This document shows, piece after piece, positions 34,909-43,638 of a stretch of 64,000 bases of DNA; the stretch's first letter is position 1, and every line of letters begins with the position of its first letter. This stretch comes from Streptomyces sp. NBC_01498 (GTDB taxonomy: Bacteria > Actinomycetota > Actinomycetes > Streptomycetales > Streptomycetaceae), in NCBI RefSeq assembly GCF_036327775.1, contig NZ_CP109598.1, forward strand, positions 7,203,619-7,267,618. The letters are read 5' to 3'. Below the pieces are notes generated by a model. The model worked only from the letters and a program-made list of their open reading frames with translations. It made no database searches and had not been told where the DNA came from. Position numbers and translations under genes: made by a program.

Positions 34909-35721
34909 CTATCCGGCGCCGCGGTCGGTGCCGTCTGCGTTCGGGCCGGGGGTGTCCTGTCCCAGGCCGCGGCGGATCGCGATCTCCACGGGTGAGTACG
35001 CGCCGTCGGCCCGCTCCAGTTCGTACGGTGCGGCCGGCAGCAGCGGCGGCTGCGCCATAAAGCGTGGGCGCACCCCGTGGTGCGGTTGCGCCGCGTGCAC
35101 CAGGAACGGATGGCACAGGAAGACGTCGCCCGGGGACCCGGTCGCAAGGGCGAGCGGCCGGTGGTCGGACGCCGCCACCAGATCGGGGGCGAGAGTCAGC
35201 CCGCTCGCCCCGTCCTCCCCGTACTTCTCCAGCACCTTCGGCACGTCGAGGTGTGAACCGACCCGGATCCGGGTCGGCGCGTCCTCCTCACCCACCTCGC
35301 TGAACAGGAACAGCATCAGCAGCGCCCGGCCCTGGGAGCGCAGATTCGTGAAGTACCAGCTCTCACCCTCCGGCAGATAGCTCCCCTCGATGTGCCAGCC
35401 CGCGTCTTCCGGCTCCTCCTCGTGCGGGAAGCGCAGCGGGAACGTGCCCAGCGAGTAGCGCGGCTCCCAGCGCCCCGCGCCGACGAGCAGGTCGTACGCG
35501 CGCTGCAGCGACGGGGAGTTGGGTGCGGCAGCGAACGGCCCCTGCGCCATGCCGCCCACCCAGTGGACGGGCTGTGTCCACGTCGACGGGTCATCCGGGG
35601 CGCGGCCCGTCTCCCGCCACAGCAGCCGCGCGCAGTCCGCGGCCACGCGCGGCGCGACGGCGCCCTCCAGCTTCACGAAGCCGTCGCGGAGAAAGCGGGA
35701 AATCAAGGTCGTGTCATCCAT
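34909..35721 (-). CDS. Phytanoyl-CoA dioxygenase (PhyH) family protein
   Basis: A 270-residue Fe(II)/2-oxoglutarate-type oxygenase. The N-terminus (LISRFLRDGFVKLEGAVAPR) is the usual PhyH opening, WHIEGSY supplies the first metal ligands (HxE/D), and CHPFLVHAAQPHHG carries the distal His with a later Arg for 2-oxoglutarate. Length is typical. It would hydroxylate a small substrate that cannot be named. The ATG at 35721 has a GGGGAC upstream. No linked pathway genes are visible. Confidence 0.83.
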   Translation of the reverse strand: MDDTTLISRFLRDGFVKLEGAVAPRVAADCARLLWRETGRAPDDPSTWTQPVHWVGGMAQGPFAAAPNSPSLQRAYDLLVGAGRWEPRYSLGTFPLRFPHEEEPEDAGWHIEGSYLPEGESWYFTNLRSQGRALLMLFLFSEVGEEDAPTRIRVGSHLDVPKVLEKYGEDGASGLTLAPDLVAASDHRPLALATGSPGDVFLCHPFLVHAAQPHHGVRPRFMAQPPLLPAAPYELERADGAYSPVEIAIRRGLGQDTPGPNADGTDRGAG

Positions 35722-35739
35722 GTCCCCATCGTGCGGTGA

Positions 35740-36018
35740 CGCCGACCCCGGTCACCCGACATTCTCCGCACCGCTTTTGTCGGGTGATCACCGGAGCGCC
35801 TGCTCATCGGTCAGAAACTCCACCGGCACGAGGCGGACCGCAGCCTGCTCCGGCACCCGCCCGGCGATCTCTCCGCGTACCCAGGCGGAGCCCCCGGCCG
35901 GTGTGCCATCCGACCATGATCGTTCTCAGCGCCAGCGCTGTACCGATGTTCCCCGAGGCCGGGTAGGGGCCCGACCTTTGTGCACCGGTCTCCGCTGTTG
36001 CTCGGGTGGTACCGGTGT
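35740..36018. other. Intergenic stretch with a small coding-like remnant
   Basis: The minus strand reads EIAGRVPEQAAVRLVPVEFL then TDEQALR and a stop near 35780. The end resembles the start of Tn3-family transposases (PVEFLTDEQ), but only about ten residues match, so this may be chance. No gene is supported. Confidence 0.3.
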
Positions 36019-36474
36019 TCAGAGGGTGATCAGCCGGACGGCGGTGACGGTGAGCGCGGCCGGGGCGCTGACGAAATACACGACGATCGATTTGGCTTCG
36101 GGGAGGGTGATCTCGCGGTAGTCCCGTTCCCGCGCCCGGGGCGCCGTCGACCCGTGACCGTAGGAGTCCTTCGCGATGGTGGAGCGCATCGCGCCGTCGA
36201 TCTGCGTACGGCGCCGGTGGGGCAGACTGCGCAGCGAGGCTTCGGCCGGCCCGGCGTAGGCGCTGCGGTACGACGCCAGCTACGCGGCCCCGCCGAGCGG
36301 GACCAGGTCGCCGTTCTCATCCACGGTGCCCGCACCGGTGCAGTCCCCGGCGCGCAGCCGGGCGGTGTCCGCGTCGGTCTCCTCGACGGCGCCGGGCACG
36401 GTCACCAGCGCCCACCAAACGAACCGCGCCGTACGCACCTCGCCCGGAGCACCCGCGGCGTCCAGCTCCTCCAT
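36019..36474 (-). pseudogene. Unknown gene interrupted by an in-frame TAG
   Basis: From an ATG at 36474 the minus strand reads MEELDAAGAPGEVRTARFVW, VTVPGAVEETDADTARLRAG, then GGAA followed by TAG near 36281. The same frame resumes as LASYRSAYAGPAEASLRSLP and runs to EREITLPEAKSIVVYFVSAP-like sequence, ending at 36019. Both parts look protein-like, so one nonsense codon has split a ~150-residue protein. No family is recognised. Readthrough cannot be excluded but nothing suggests it. Confidence 0.45.
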
Positions 36475-36489
36475 GAGGCCGCGACGTGG

Positions 36490-36921
36490 ACGGCGCTGAT
36501 CGGCGGGGAGCCGGTGCGGATCCCGGCGACGATCGACGCGGCCCGCCTGCGCGCGGTGTGCGCGGCGATCGACGGCCGCCGTGCGTACAAGGGGCTGCAA
36601 CTGCCGGACGCGACAGGGGAGGACATCCTCGCGGCGCTCACGCAGCTTGCCGAGGCGAGGGCCGAACTGGAGGCGCTGGAGAGGGATCTCACCCGTGCCG
36701 CCCGCACCCGCAGAATCTCCTGGGAACGGGTCGCCCGCACCCTGGGCCTCGCGTCCCGTACGAGTGCGGAGAGCCGGTTCGTCCGGCTGGAGCGCGGCTG
36801 TCGTGAGTCGCCGCGGCGACCGGAACCCGGGTCGGCTGCGGGCAGAGCGGGCAGAGCGGGCGGCTGCCCGGCGAGGCGGGGAGTAGCCGGGCCGTCGTAC
36901 GGGTGCCCGCCTGGTCGGTGA
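36490..36921 (+). pseudogene. Helical (HTH-like) protein, copy 1 of a duplicated segment, start lost
   Basis: The plus-strand frame reads TWTALIGGEPVRIPATIDAA, RLRAVCAAIDGRRAYKGLQL, PDATGEDILAALTQLAEARA, LEALERDLTRAARTRRISWE and RVARTLGLASRTSAESRFVR: a helical region ending in what looks like a helix-turn-helix. No good start codon or ribosome site exists upstream, where the divergent broken gene begins. A second, damaged copy lies at 39079-39347. It may be a truncated regulator. Confidence 0.45.
36538..36803 (+). repeat. Direct repeat, copy 1 (~265 bp)
   Basis: This segment and 39079-39347 are nearly identical for the first ~180 bases (only a few substitutions) and remain clearly homologous with small indels to LERG/LERA. 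They flank the secreted-protein gene 37156-38721 in the same orientation, so recombination between them could delete that gene. Confidence 0.75.
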
Positions 36922-37026
36922 ACGGTCGGCGTGCGCGCGTCCGGTGGCAGACGGCGGTCACGTCGTCGGGGGTCCGTGCCCGGAGGTCTCCTTCGCCGCC
37001 CGGCCCGGGACGGGCGGGCGTGGACT

Positions 37027-37068
37027 GCGGGGTGCGGTGCCGGGATCTCTCCCGGCACCGCACCCCGC
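37027..37068. terminator. Strong 19-bp hairpin
   Basis: Positions 37027-37045 and 37050-37068 are exact complements with a 4-base loop TCTC. It lies between the plus-strand helical gene remnant and the minus-strand secreted protein, and could end transcripts from both sides. Confidence 0.75.
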
Positions 37069-37079
37069 GGCTTCACCGT

Positions 37080-37147
37080 GCGGCATCCCGTCCAGTACCG
37101 GACTACTTCTGAGGGGTTCCGTGTCCGGTGGAGTGCTGGGATGCCGC
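37080..37147 (-). terminator. Second inverted repeat next to the secreted protein gene
   Basis: GCGGCATCCC (37080-37089) and GGGATGCCGC (37138-37147) are exact; inside them ACCGGAC and GTCCGGT pair again. It lies 9 bases past the stop of the secreted protein gene. Confidence 0.5.
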
Positions 37148-37155
37148 GTGCTCGG

Positions 37156-38721
37156 TCAGGGGCAGGTGACCAGGACGATGGAGATGACGGTGCAGGTTGC
37201 TTTGGCGGTGTCGTTGGCGGGGTTGGGGTCGTTGGGTGTGCTGGCGGTGCGGGTGCCGGTGACGGTGACGTGGCCCAGGGAGAGCAGGCTCAGCGGGACG
37301 CGGAAGGTCTTGTCGGTGTGGGTGCCGTTGGCGATGGTGCCGTAGGCGCAGGTGACGGTGGAGCCGGTGACGGTGCATCCCGGGGAGAGGTTGGTGGCGG
37401 TCGCGCCTGCGGGCAGGGCGGCGGTGACGGTGGCCGAGGTGACCTCGCCGGGGCCGGTGTTCGCCGCGCTCAGGGTGTAGGTGAGGTAGGGGACGAGGAT
37501 GCCCAGGTGGGGCTGCGCGTTCAGGTCGACGTCGATGTCGGCGGCCGGGACGACGTAGGTGTACTGGCCGGCACTGGTGACGGCACTGGTGCCGCCGGGT
37601 GTGGTGGCCTGGACGTCGACGGTTCCCGTGCCGGGCGGCGCGGTCACGGTGCAGGTGGTGTCGGTGCAGGTGACGTCGGTGGCCGGGTTGCCGGGGCCGA
37701 AGGTGATGTCCGCGCCCTCCAGGCCGGTGCCGGTGACGGTGACGGCGGTGCCTCCTTCCGCGGGGCCGCTGCCCGGGCTGACGGAGGTGATGGTGGGAGC
37801 TTCCCGGGTGAACACGAACACGACGCTGCCGTTGCCGGCGTTGGCGCCGTCGTTGAGGGTGACCGGTGAGCCGGGGACGGTGCCCGAGACCAGACTTGAG
37901 CCGCCGCCACCTCCGCCGCCGGCACCGCCGGTCGCGTTGGTGGCGGTCGCGCCACCGCCGCCGCCTCTGCCGCCGCCTCCGTAGCCGGCGCCGCCGCGCC
38001 CGCCGAATCCGGCCGGTATCGGTCCGGACTGGGCGACGGCGCCGCCCGGGGCGTTGGGGAAGCCGCCGGGAGACCCGGACGCGCCCGTGCGGGTTCCGGT
38101 TCCGGCCGCGCCCGCGGCGCCGCCGGCCGTCGCGGTGCCCGCACCGCCGCCGCCGCCTCCCCAGGTGGGGGCCTGGCCCGCGCCGTTGGGACCCGCACTG
38201 CCGCTGTCCCCGCCCGGGGTGCCGGGGAAGGCCGGCGAGCCGAAGCCCGTACCGCCCGCGCCGCCGCCCGAGCCCGCCGTCAGCAGAGGCGCGGACGCAC
38301 CGGTCGTCACGGCGACGAGTCCGCCACCACTGGCAGCCGCTCCGTTCGTCGCGGCACTCGCGCCCCGCAGGCCGACGACGACGTTGAAGGTCTGGCCCGG
38401 GGCGACGGGTATGGTCGCGACGACGTGGGCGCCCTTGCCGCCGGGGGCGCCGTCGTTGGCGTTTCCACCGCCGGCGCCGTCGAGGGTCACCACGGCGCTG
38501 GAGACGTTGTCAGGCACCGTGGCGCTTCCCGTGCCGCCTGCCGAGCAGGTGATCGTGGTGGTCGCTCCCGTCACGACGGGTTCGGCGCACACCCCGGCCG
38601 CCGACGCCGGTGTCGCCAGAACCGTGAGGCCGCCCGCAGCCAGCGCGGACGTCGCGGCCACCGCCAGCAGCCGATGCCGCCACCGGTGGCGCGGCCGGGG
38701 TAACGCAGCAGTCAAGGACAT
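37156..38721 (-). CDS. Secreted Gly-rich protein with IPT/TIG and DUF11 domains
   Basis: A 521-residue exported protein. The signal peptide is RHRLLAVAATSALAAGGLTV with an ASAAG cleavage region near 40. Residues ~50-300 are a Gly-rich domain (GGGGGAGTATAGGAAGAAGT), residues ~310-390 an IPT/TIG domain (APTITSVSPGSGPAEGGTAV), and residues ~395-500 a DUF11-type beta domain (LTYTLSAANTGPGEVTSATV). Such proteins are surface or matrix adhesins. There is no LPxTG anchor. ATG 38721 has a GGGGGAG site. The gene sits between two direct repeats of another gene. Confidence 0.85.
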   Translation of the reverse strand: MSLTAALPRPRHRWRHRLLAVAATSALAAGGLTVLATPASAAGVCAEPVVTGATTTITCSAGGTGSATVPDNVSSAVVTLDGAGGGNANDGAPGGKGAHVVATIPVAPGQTFNVVVGLRGASAATNGAAASGGGLVAVTTGASAPLLTAGSGGGAGGTGFGSPAFPGTPGGDSGSAGPNGAGQAPTWGGGGGGAGTATAGGAAGAAGTGTRTGASGSPGGFPNAPGGAVAQSGPIPAGFGGRGGAGYGGGGRGGGGGATATNATGGAGGGGGGGSSLVSGTVPGSPVTLNDGANAGNGSVVFVFTREAPTITSVSPGSGPAEGGTAVTVTGTGLEGADITFGPGNPATDVTCTDTTCTVTAPPGTGTVDVQATTPGGTSAVTSAGQYTYVVPAADIDVDLNAQPHLGILVPYLTYTLSAANTGPGEVTSATVTAALPAGATATNLSPGCTVTGSTVTCAYGTIANGTHTDKTFRVPLSLLSLGHVTVTGTRTASTPNDPNPANDTAKATCTVISIVLVTCP

Positions 38722-39078
38722 GGAGATCTCCCCCTCTTCCTCGTCCGCACCCCGGCGGCGGGAACCGGCAGGCCCCAAGGACCGGCGGAGGTGCGGTCAC
38801 ACAGGACGAGCCGCTCCGCGGCGGCAACCACCCCCCGCCGTGGAGCAGGCTCTCTCATGCACCACCGCGACGGGCAGCCCCGCCACGACAGCCGGTGACC
38901 CGAACACCCCGGAATGACCGGTAATGACAAGTCCCTGACATCATGTCAGTGACATTTCACCCACGCACCGAAACTTCACAGTTGGTCCATAACTGACCAG
39001 AACATGACCCAGGAATGTTCGCTTCTGTCCCTTCTCCTCGGGGTGCTTGACCAGGTCCCCGGGGGGTCGACGAGCTCG

Positions 39079-39347
39079 ACGCGGCCCGCCTGCGCGCGGT
39101 GTGCGCGGCGATCGACGGCCGCCGTGCGTACAAGGGGCTGCAACTGCCGGACGCGACAGGGGAGGTCATCCTCGCGGCGCTCACGCAGCTTGCCGAGGCG
39201 AGGGCCGAACTGGACGCCCTGGAGCGCGATCCCACCCGTGCCGCCCGCACCCGCAGGACTCCTGATCACGGGTGGCTCACGCCCTGGACCTCGCGTCCCG
39301 TACGAGCGCGGAGAGCCGGTTCGTCCGGCTGGAGCGCGCCGTTGTGA
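39079..39347 (+). repeat. Direct repeat, copy 2 (damaged copy of the helical protein)
   Basis: It repeats 36538-36803: RLRAVCAAIDGRRAYKGLQL and PDATGEVILAALTQLAEARA are kept, but after RAARTRR an indel shifts the frame (the helix-turn-helix part now reads TPDHGWLTPWTSRP). The DNA still matches copy 1 as far as the CGGAGAGCCGGTTCGTCCGG region. A non-functional duplicate. Confidence 0.75.
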
Positions 39348-39464
39348 GCCGTCGCCGCGACCGCGACCCCAGTCTCCTGCGGGCAGAGCGGGCCGCCGCC
39401 CGGCGGCCCGCCTGATCGGTGTGACTGAGCGTTGGCGTTGGCCCCGGTCGGCCGAGTCCGGTGC

Positions 39465-40073
39465 TCACCTCATATGCGGCCGGAGAACAATCAGGCCCGG
39501 ATTCGGGGGCGTGCGCCCTCGGCCCGAGCTGCCGGCGGTACGGCCGAGTCCGGTGCGGAATCGTTCCCGTCCTGTCTCGGTGCTTGCTTCCCACACTCCT
39601 GCGGCGTCACCGGATACCGGCATGGACCGGAGCCCGTACTCCTGTGAGCGGAATCCGGCGTCGACCACGTTCTGGTCCAGCGTCCCCGTCGCGGTGAGCG
39701 CTGCATGACCGCAGGACACCGCGTCATCGGGCCTTCCGGAGCCGCTGGCCGGCAGGGCGTAACGCAGGACGGGGACGGCGAAGAAGGCACAGGTGCCGGC
39801 CACGTCGGCGATCTCCTCGTCGCCCGGCTGCAGTTCGAGGAATCGCTCCAGCGCACGTACGCGCTCCGCGACGTCGGGGAGCGGACGGTCGACGGCTCCT
39901 GCGCGCAACACGTGCGCGGCGTCTCGGACGACGCGGCGCCTCCCTGCGCGCCACCAGGGCCCCGGGGCCCGCAGCCCGGCTCCGTTCCGCCCGCCGACGG
40001 CTCGGAGGGCTGGATCGGTGAGCGCCCGCGTACCGATCCCGGGGGCCGGGGCGTGCCGGGCGTGCGTTTCCAT
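39465..40073 (-). CDS. Possible hypothetical protein
   Basis: A 202-residue minus-strand frame. The middle (DVAERVRALERFLELQPGDE, EIADVAGTCAFFAVPVLRYA, TATGTLDQNVVDAGFRSQEY) looks like real protein; the first 50 residues and the Gly/Pro-rich C-terminus do not. No family is recognised. ATG 40073 has only a weak GGGGC upstream. It may be a decayed gene. Confidence 0.3.
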   Translation of the reverse strand: METHARHAPAPGIGTRALTDPALRAVGGRNGAGLRAPGPWWRAGRRRVVRDAAHVLRAGAVDRPLPDVAERVRALERFLELQPGDEEIADVAGTCAFFAVPVLRYALPASGSGRPDDAVSCGHAALTATGTLDQNVVDAGFRSQEYGLRSMPVSGDAAGVWEASTETGRERFRTGLGRTAGSSGRGRTPPNPGLIVLRPHMR

Positions 40074-40297
40074 GCCCCGGGCAACGCGGGAAGATCCGTG
40101 TCCCGCACTTCCCGGGCAGCGGGCAGGGACACGACCTGCTCATGAAGGCGGGGGTTCGCACCTTCTCCACGACCGGCGCCGGAGTTCGAGACCTGCCGGA
40201 GTGGTCTGTCGTGGGCCGGTCCCGGCGGCTCGTTCATCCCGCCGGCTTTCCGTGCGTCCGGCGAACAGTTGCACCGCGCGCTGTCCACGCGGTTCTG

Positions 40298-42151
40298 TCA
40301 TTTCTCCGTGATGTGTTTCGCGATGTTCTTGGCGGCGGCGGCTGTGAGCGCTTCGGCGGCGTCGCAGAGCCGGCCGGACGGCTGTGGGGAGTGTGCGGTC
40401 AGCTGGAGGTGTTCGATGGTGGGGTTGCCGTGGGAGTTCGTGTATGTCCGGTGCGGGAGCCGTACGACGCAGCTGTCGGGGCCGTCTTCCCGGGGGGAGA
40501 CGAATCCTGTTGTTCCGGCGATGTCCGCGGGCTCGCCGTTGTCCTTGAGCAGGTCGTCCCGGCTGTACTCCACCTTGACGCGGCTGCCTCCGTCGGCGCT
40601 GGACCATTCGCATTTCCAGCGGCCGAACCCCGGGTGCTTGTCGCGCGCGCTGACGCCGGGGACATGGCGGAGCGCGGCGGCGTCGAGCAGGGCGCAGGCG
40701 TCGATCCGGGCCAGTGAGTCCTGCGACGGTTCTTCGGAGCGCCTCGGTACGGGGCCGTCGTCCAGTACGGCGACCGCGTGGTCGGTGGCGGCGTCGGCCA
40801 GTTCGCACAGGTTGGGCGCCGGGGTGTCCCACTGTTTGCCGATGATCTGGATCTGTTGCCGGTCGGCGGTGGCGATGATGCGTACGCAGGCGTCCTCTTC
40901 CCGCGGGAACGAGGCGACCGTGACGTTTCCGACCGTGCGGACGGGGATTCTTTCGAACTCGGCCGGTACCGCGTCCAGGTAGACCTGGGCCTCGGCGACT
41001 TCAACACCGTTCCTCACCACCACGACGTCGCACCGGTTGATTTCTCCGTAGTCCGTCATCAACCGTGTTGTGCCGAAGCGGCTCAGTGAGGCGGAGTCGA
41101 GCAGCCGGCAGGGGTCGGCCTTGCGGGCCCCTCCCATCGTGCCCGGTTCTCCCGCAAGCGTCGGCGACGGCTTGTCGCCGTCCGGGCCCGTGCCGTCGAA
41201 ACCGGTGATCACCGGCGCCACCAGGGCCGCCAGTACGGTCAGAGCCAGCCCGGTCGCGAGCGGACGCCGAAGACGTGACCAGGGTCCGAGGGACCCGGTG
41301 TGGATCTGGATGATGCTCAGGTCATGCGCAAGTTTCTCGCCCTCGCCGACGATGCGCTCCAGCCCCTGGTACTGATGGGCGAGATCCCCCTCCTGTCCCA
41401 GGACGGTCTCCCGCCTGCCGGGGAACAGGTGCCGCTGCGCAGTGTCGTCGTTCTCGCCGAGACGCAGAGCGGCGCCAACGGCCCTGCGGCGCAGCCTCTC
41501 CGTTTCGCGGCGGGCTTCCTCCACCTCCCGTTGCAGTGCCTTCCGGGCCCGCTCGGCGACGGACAGGCGGCGGCGTGCCCCTTTGAGCTCCCGCTCGGTG
41601 CGCCCCAGGTTCAGCCGGGCGTCGGCCAGGCGCTGCTGGATCTGGGCGTGGCCGGCGCTGTTGTGTTCGGTGAGGTGGTGTACGGAGTTCTGCGCGTGGG
41701 CGCACATCATCAGCAGCAGCGCGATGACGGCCCGCGCCCGCTCGTCGGCGTCGCGAGCGTCCGCGAGTATCGCCTGGGCGTCCGTCAGGAGCTGGTGGGC
41801 CGTGATCATTTCGCGGTCGGCGACCTGAGCTTTCCCTACGCCGCCACTGGCGTGGGTGGCCCGTTCCTCGGCGATGGCCGGCACGTGGAGCCTTTTGGCG
41901 TGGGCGAGGTCCAGCTCCCGCTTCTTGGCGTCCGTGCCGCACACGTACTCGACCACCTGGCGCAGGCGGCGGAAGGGGATGACCTGCGAGCCGTTCAGGT
42001 ACTCCGCCCACAGGCTTTTGTTTCCGTTGAACTGCTGGGCGAAGGAACGGGCTGTCGTCAGGTCCCTGCGTGAGCCCAGCTGAAGCAGGAACTCCGCCAG
42101 CTCGTTGGCCTTCGGCCCGCCGACCAATGTCCTCTGCCGTCCTACCGGCAT
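40298..42151 (-). CDS. HTH / coiled-coil / membrane-anchored protein with extracytoplasmic DUF3558-like domain
   Basis: A 617-residue protein of unusual order. Residues ~1-75 (ELAEFLLQLGSRRDLTTARS, WAEYLNGSQVIPFRRLRQVV) look like an XRE-type helix-turn-helix. Residues ~160-235 are a charged coiled coil (ARLNLGRTERELKGARRRLS). One membrane helix lies at ~302-322 (LATGLALTVLAALVAPVITG). Residues ~345-617 are a Cys-containing extracytoplasmic region with two similar halves (PCRLLDSASLSRFG; DACALLDAAALRHVPG), DUF3558-like. It could relay an outside signal to a DNA- or protein-binding domain; this is inference. The ATG at 42151 lacks an obvious strong site. Confidence 0.65.
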   Translation of the reverse strand: MPVGRQRTLVGGPKANELAEFLLQLGSRRDLTTARSFAQQFNGNKSLWAEYLNGSQVIPFRRLRQVVEYVCGTDAKKRELDLAHAKRLHVPAIAEERATHASGGVGKAQVADREMITAHQLLTDAQAILADARDADERARAVIALLLMMCAHAQNSVHHLTEHNSAGHAQIQQRLADARLNLGRTERELKGARRRLSVAERARKALQREVEEARRETERLRRRAVGAALRLGENDDTAQRHLFPGRRETVLGQEGDLAHQYQGLERIVGEGEKLAHDLSIIQIHTGSLGPWSRLRRPLATGLALTVLAALVAPVITGFDGTGPDGDKPSPTLAGEPGTMGGARKADPCRLLDSASLSRFGTTRLMTDYGEINRCDVVVVRNGVEVAEAQVYLDAVPAEFERIPVRTVGNVTVASFPREEDACVRIIATADRQQIQIIGKQWDTPAPNLCELADAATDHAVAVLDDGPVPRRSEEPSQDSLARIDACALLDAAALRHVPGVSARDKHPGFGRWKCEWSSADGGSRVKVEYSRDDLLKDNGEPADIAGTTGFVSPREDGPDSCVVRLPHRTYTNSHGNPTIEHLQLTAHSPQPSGRLCDAAEALTAAAAKNIAKHITEK

Positions 42152-42326
42152 GGTTCATTCTCCCTGGTCTTGTCGGTTGTCCGCCGCTGTCCGGCGTTGT
42201 CCTGCGCCCGCGACGTTCTGATCTGCGCTGAAATACTCAATGGCGAACGGACAATCAGACCGCCCGCCACGGTTCCCCTCAAGCCGCCCCGCACACAGGG
42301 CACTTGACCAACGGGAGAACCACCCC

Positions 42327-42470
42327 ATGAACCTCGCCCCGCTCTACGACTTCCTCCTCCACGACGTCCTGGGCAACCTGACGGCCGGCGCCCTGACCGC
42401 CCTCACCGTCCGGGCCCTCGGCACGCTCAAGCACCGCACCACCCGGAACCACGACCACACCCCCGAGTAG
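42327..42470 (+). CDS. Small membrane-associated protein (47 residues)
   Basis: MNLAPLYDFLLHDVLGNLTA followed by a hydrophobic GALTALTVRALGTL helix and a basic, His-rich tail. A GGGAGAA ribosome site precedes ATG 42327. It is divergent from the membrane-anchored HTH protein, 175 bp away, and may be its partner. No family is known to me; the single helix fits a small membrane peptide. Confidence 0.6.
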   Translation: MNLAPLYDFLLHDVLGNLTAGALTALTVRALGTLKHRTTRNHDHTPE

Positions 42471-43102
42471 CCACCCGCCGGGACGAACCCCCGCCGTGCC
42501 CGGCCCGGCTGTCCCACCGGCGCGGCCGGCCGGGCATTGTCCACGGGCGCTGACCCGCATCGACGAACCTCCGAGGGCCGATGCCTTCCACGCCTTCAGC
42601 GGCATTGCTGGATCCAGAAGGTGAGGATGCCGACGGCGCCGGCCCACGGGGGACCGCGGCAGTCGGCACTGCGGCTCGGTGCACGGATCGCATGGCCCGG
42701 AGCATGGGGATCAGGGCTCACCGCCGATGTCTACGGCAATCCGTTCTCCCGCACAGCCGATTCCTTCGGGGTTCACCGGAAAGAGTCCCGCCCTTGTCGG
42801 CGACGGATATCGCAGGGCGATCGGCGGTGGTGACCGTAAGGCGATCGGCGGTCGTGACCGTGATGGTGGGGCGGCGAATGTACGGGAACCGCCGCTGGAG
42901 CCCTTGACCAGCCATCGGTGGGCGCGGCCGGGCACCGGTCGGACCGTGGTCGTGGTCAAGGGGGGTGTGATACGCGGCCCTGCGGACGGTCGGCGCGGCG
43001 GCGAGACGCTGCCGCGCGCAACTCTTGAGGACGGCCATGTGTCCAGCGCTTGAAGGCGGTTCACCTGAACGGCATCGCACGTTCGCCGGCGAATCGACTG
43101 AG
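42471..43102. other. ~630-bp stretch without a gene; contains a tandem 24-bp repeat
   Basis: No protein-like frame is visible. At 42816-42839 and 42840-42863 a 24-base unit starting GGCGATCGGCGGT is repeated in tandem with two differences. Confidence 0.45.
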
Positions 43103-43500
43103 GTGTCCGCCCTGCCCGACGCCCCACGCCGCCGCACTGCCCGTACCGCCGTCGCCGCTCTCGGTGCCGTCGGCCTGCCCGCACTGGGCGTGACGCCCCC
43201 GCCCTCGCCACCGAGCCCGATGTGCCGATACTCCTCGGCGGGGTCGCACCCATCGACGGCGCGACACCGGGGAGCCCGCTGGACCTGACGATGACCGTAC
43301 GGCCCGCGCCTCATCCCTGCTTGCGCGGGGCTTACGTTGGACTTGTCGGGGTGCACGTGGACGTTCATCGGGTGGCCCCGTACCCCCGCGTCTCAGCCTC
43401 AATTCATCGCCGAGGTCGTGGGCGCGGGCCGTGGAATTCCGCTTCGGGGAAGGGCTGATCGCTTCCGCGCGCACCCTCACCGACGACACCACGCTGCGGG
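43103..43500 (+). pseudogene. Secreted protein remnant, frameshifted
   Basis: From GTG 43103 the frame reads SALPDAPRRRTARTAVAALG then AVGLPALGV, a twin-Arg-like signal sequence. Near 43190 the protein-like frame shifts by one and continues as ALATEPDVPILLGGVAPIDG then ATPGSPLDLTMTV. A further patch before the TGA near 43500 (EFRFGEGLIASARTLTDDTT) may belong to the same or another decayed gene. No ribosome site is evident. It is a broken exported protein of unknown function. Confidence 0.4.
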
Positions 43501-43638
43501 CGGCCACCGGCCGCTGGTGACCCGAACCGACCCTGCCTGTGCGGCCGTCACGGTGTGGCCCCGATGTGCCGCGGGTACGGATACGGGATCCTGCGGGTGG
43601 TCCGGCGCGCGGGCGGACAGGTGTGGGGTGGGGTCGGC

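Noticed and set aside
35780..35840. Tn3-type transposase start (PVEFLTDEQ)
   Set aside because: Only about ten residues match, followed by a stop; too short to call.
43312..43337. CATCCCTGCTTGCGCGGGGC resembles a CRISPR repeat
   Set aside because: Single occurrence, no copy at 61-base spacing, and imperfect dyad.
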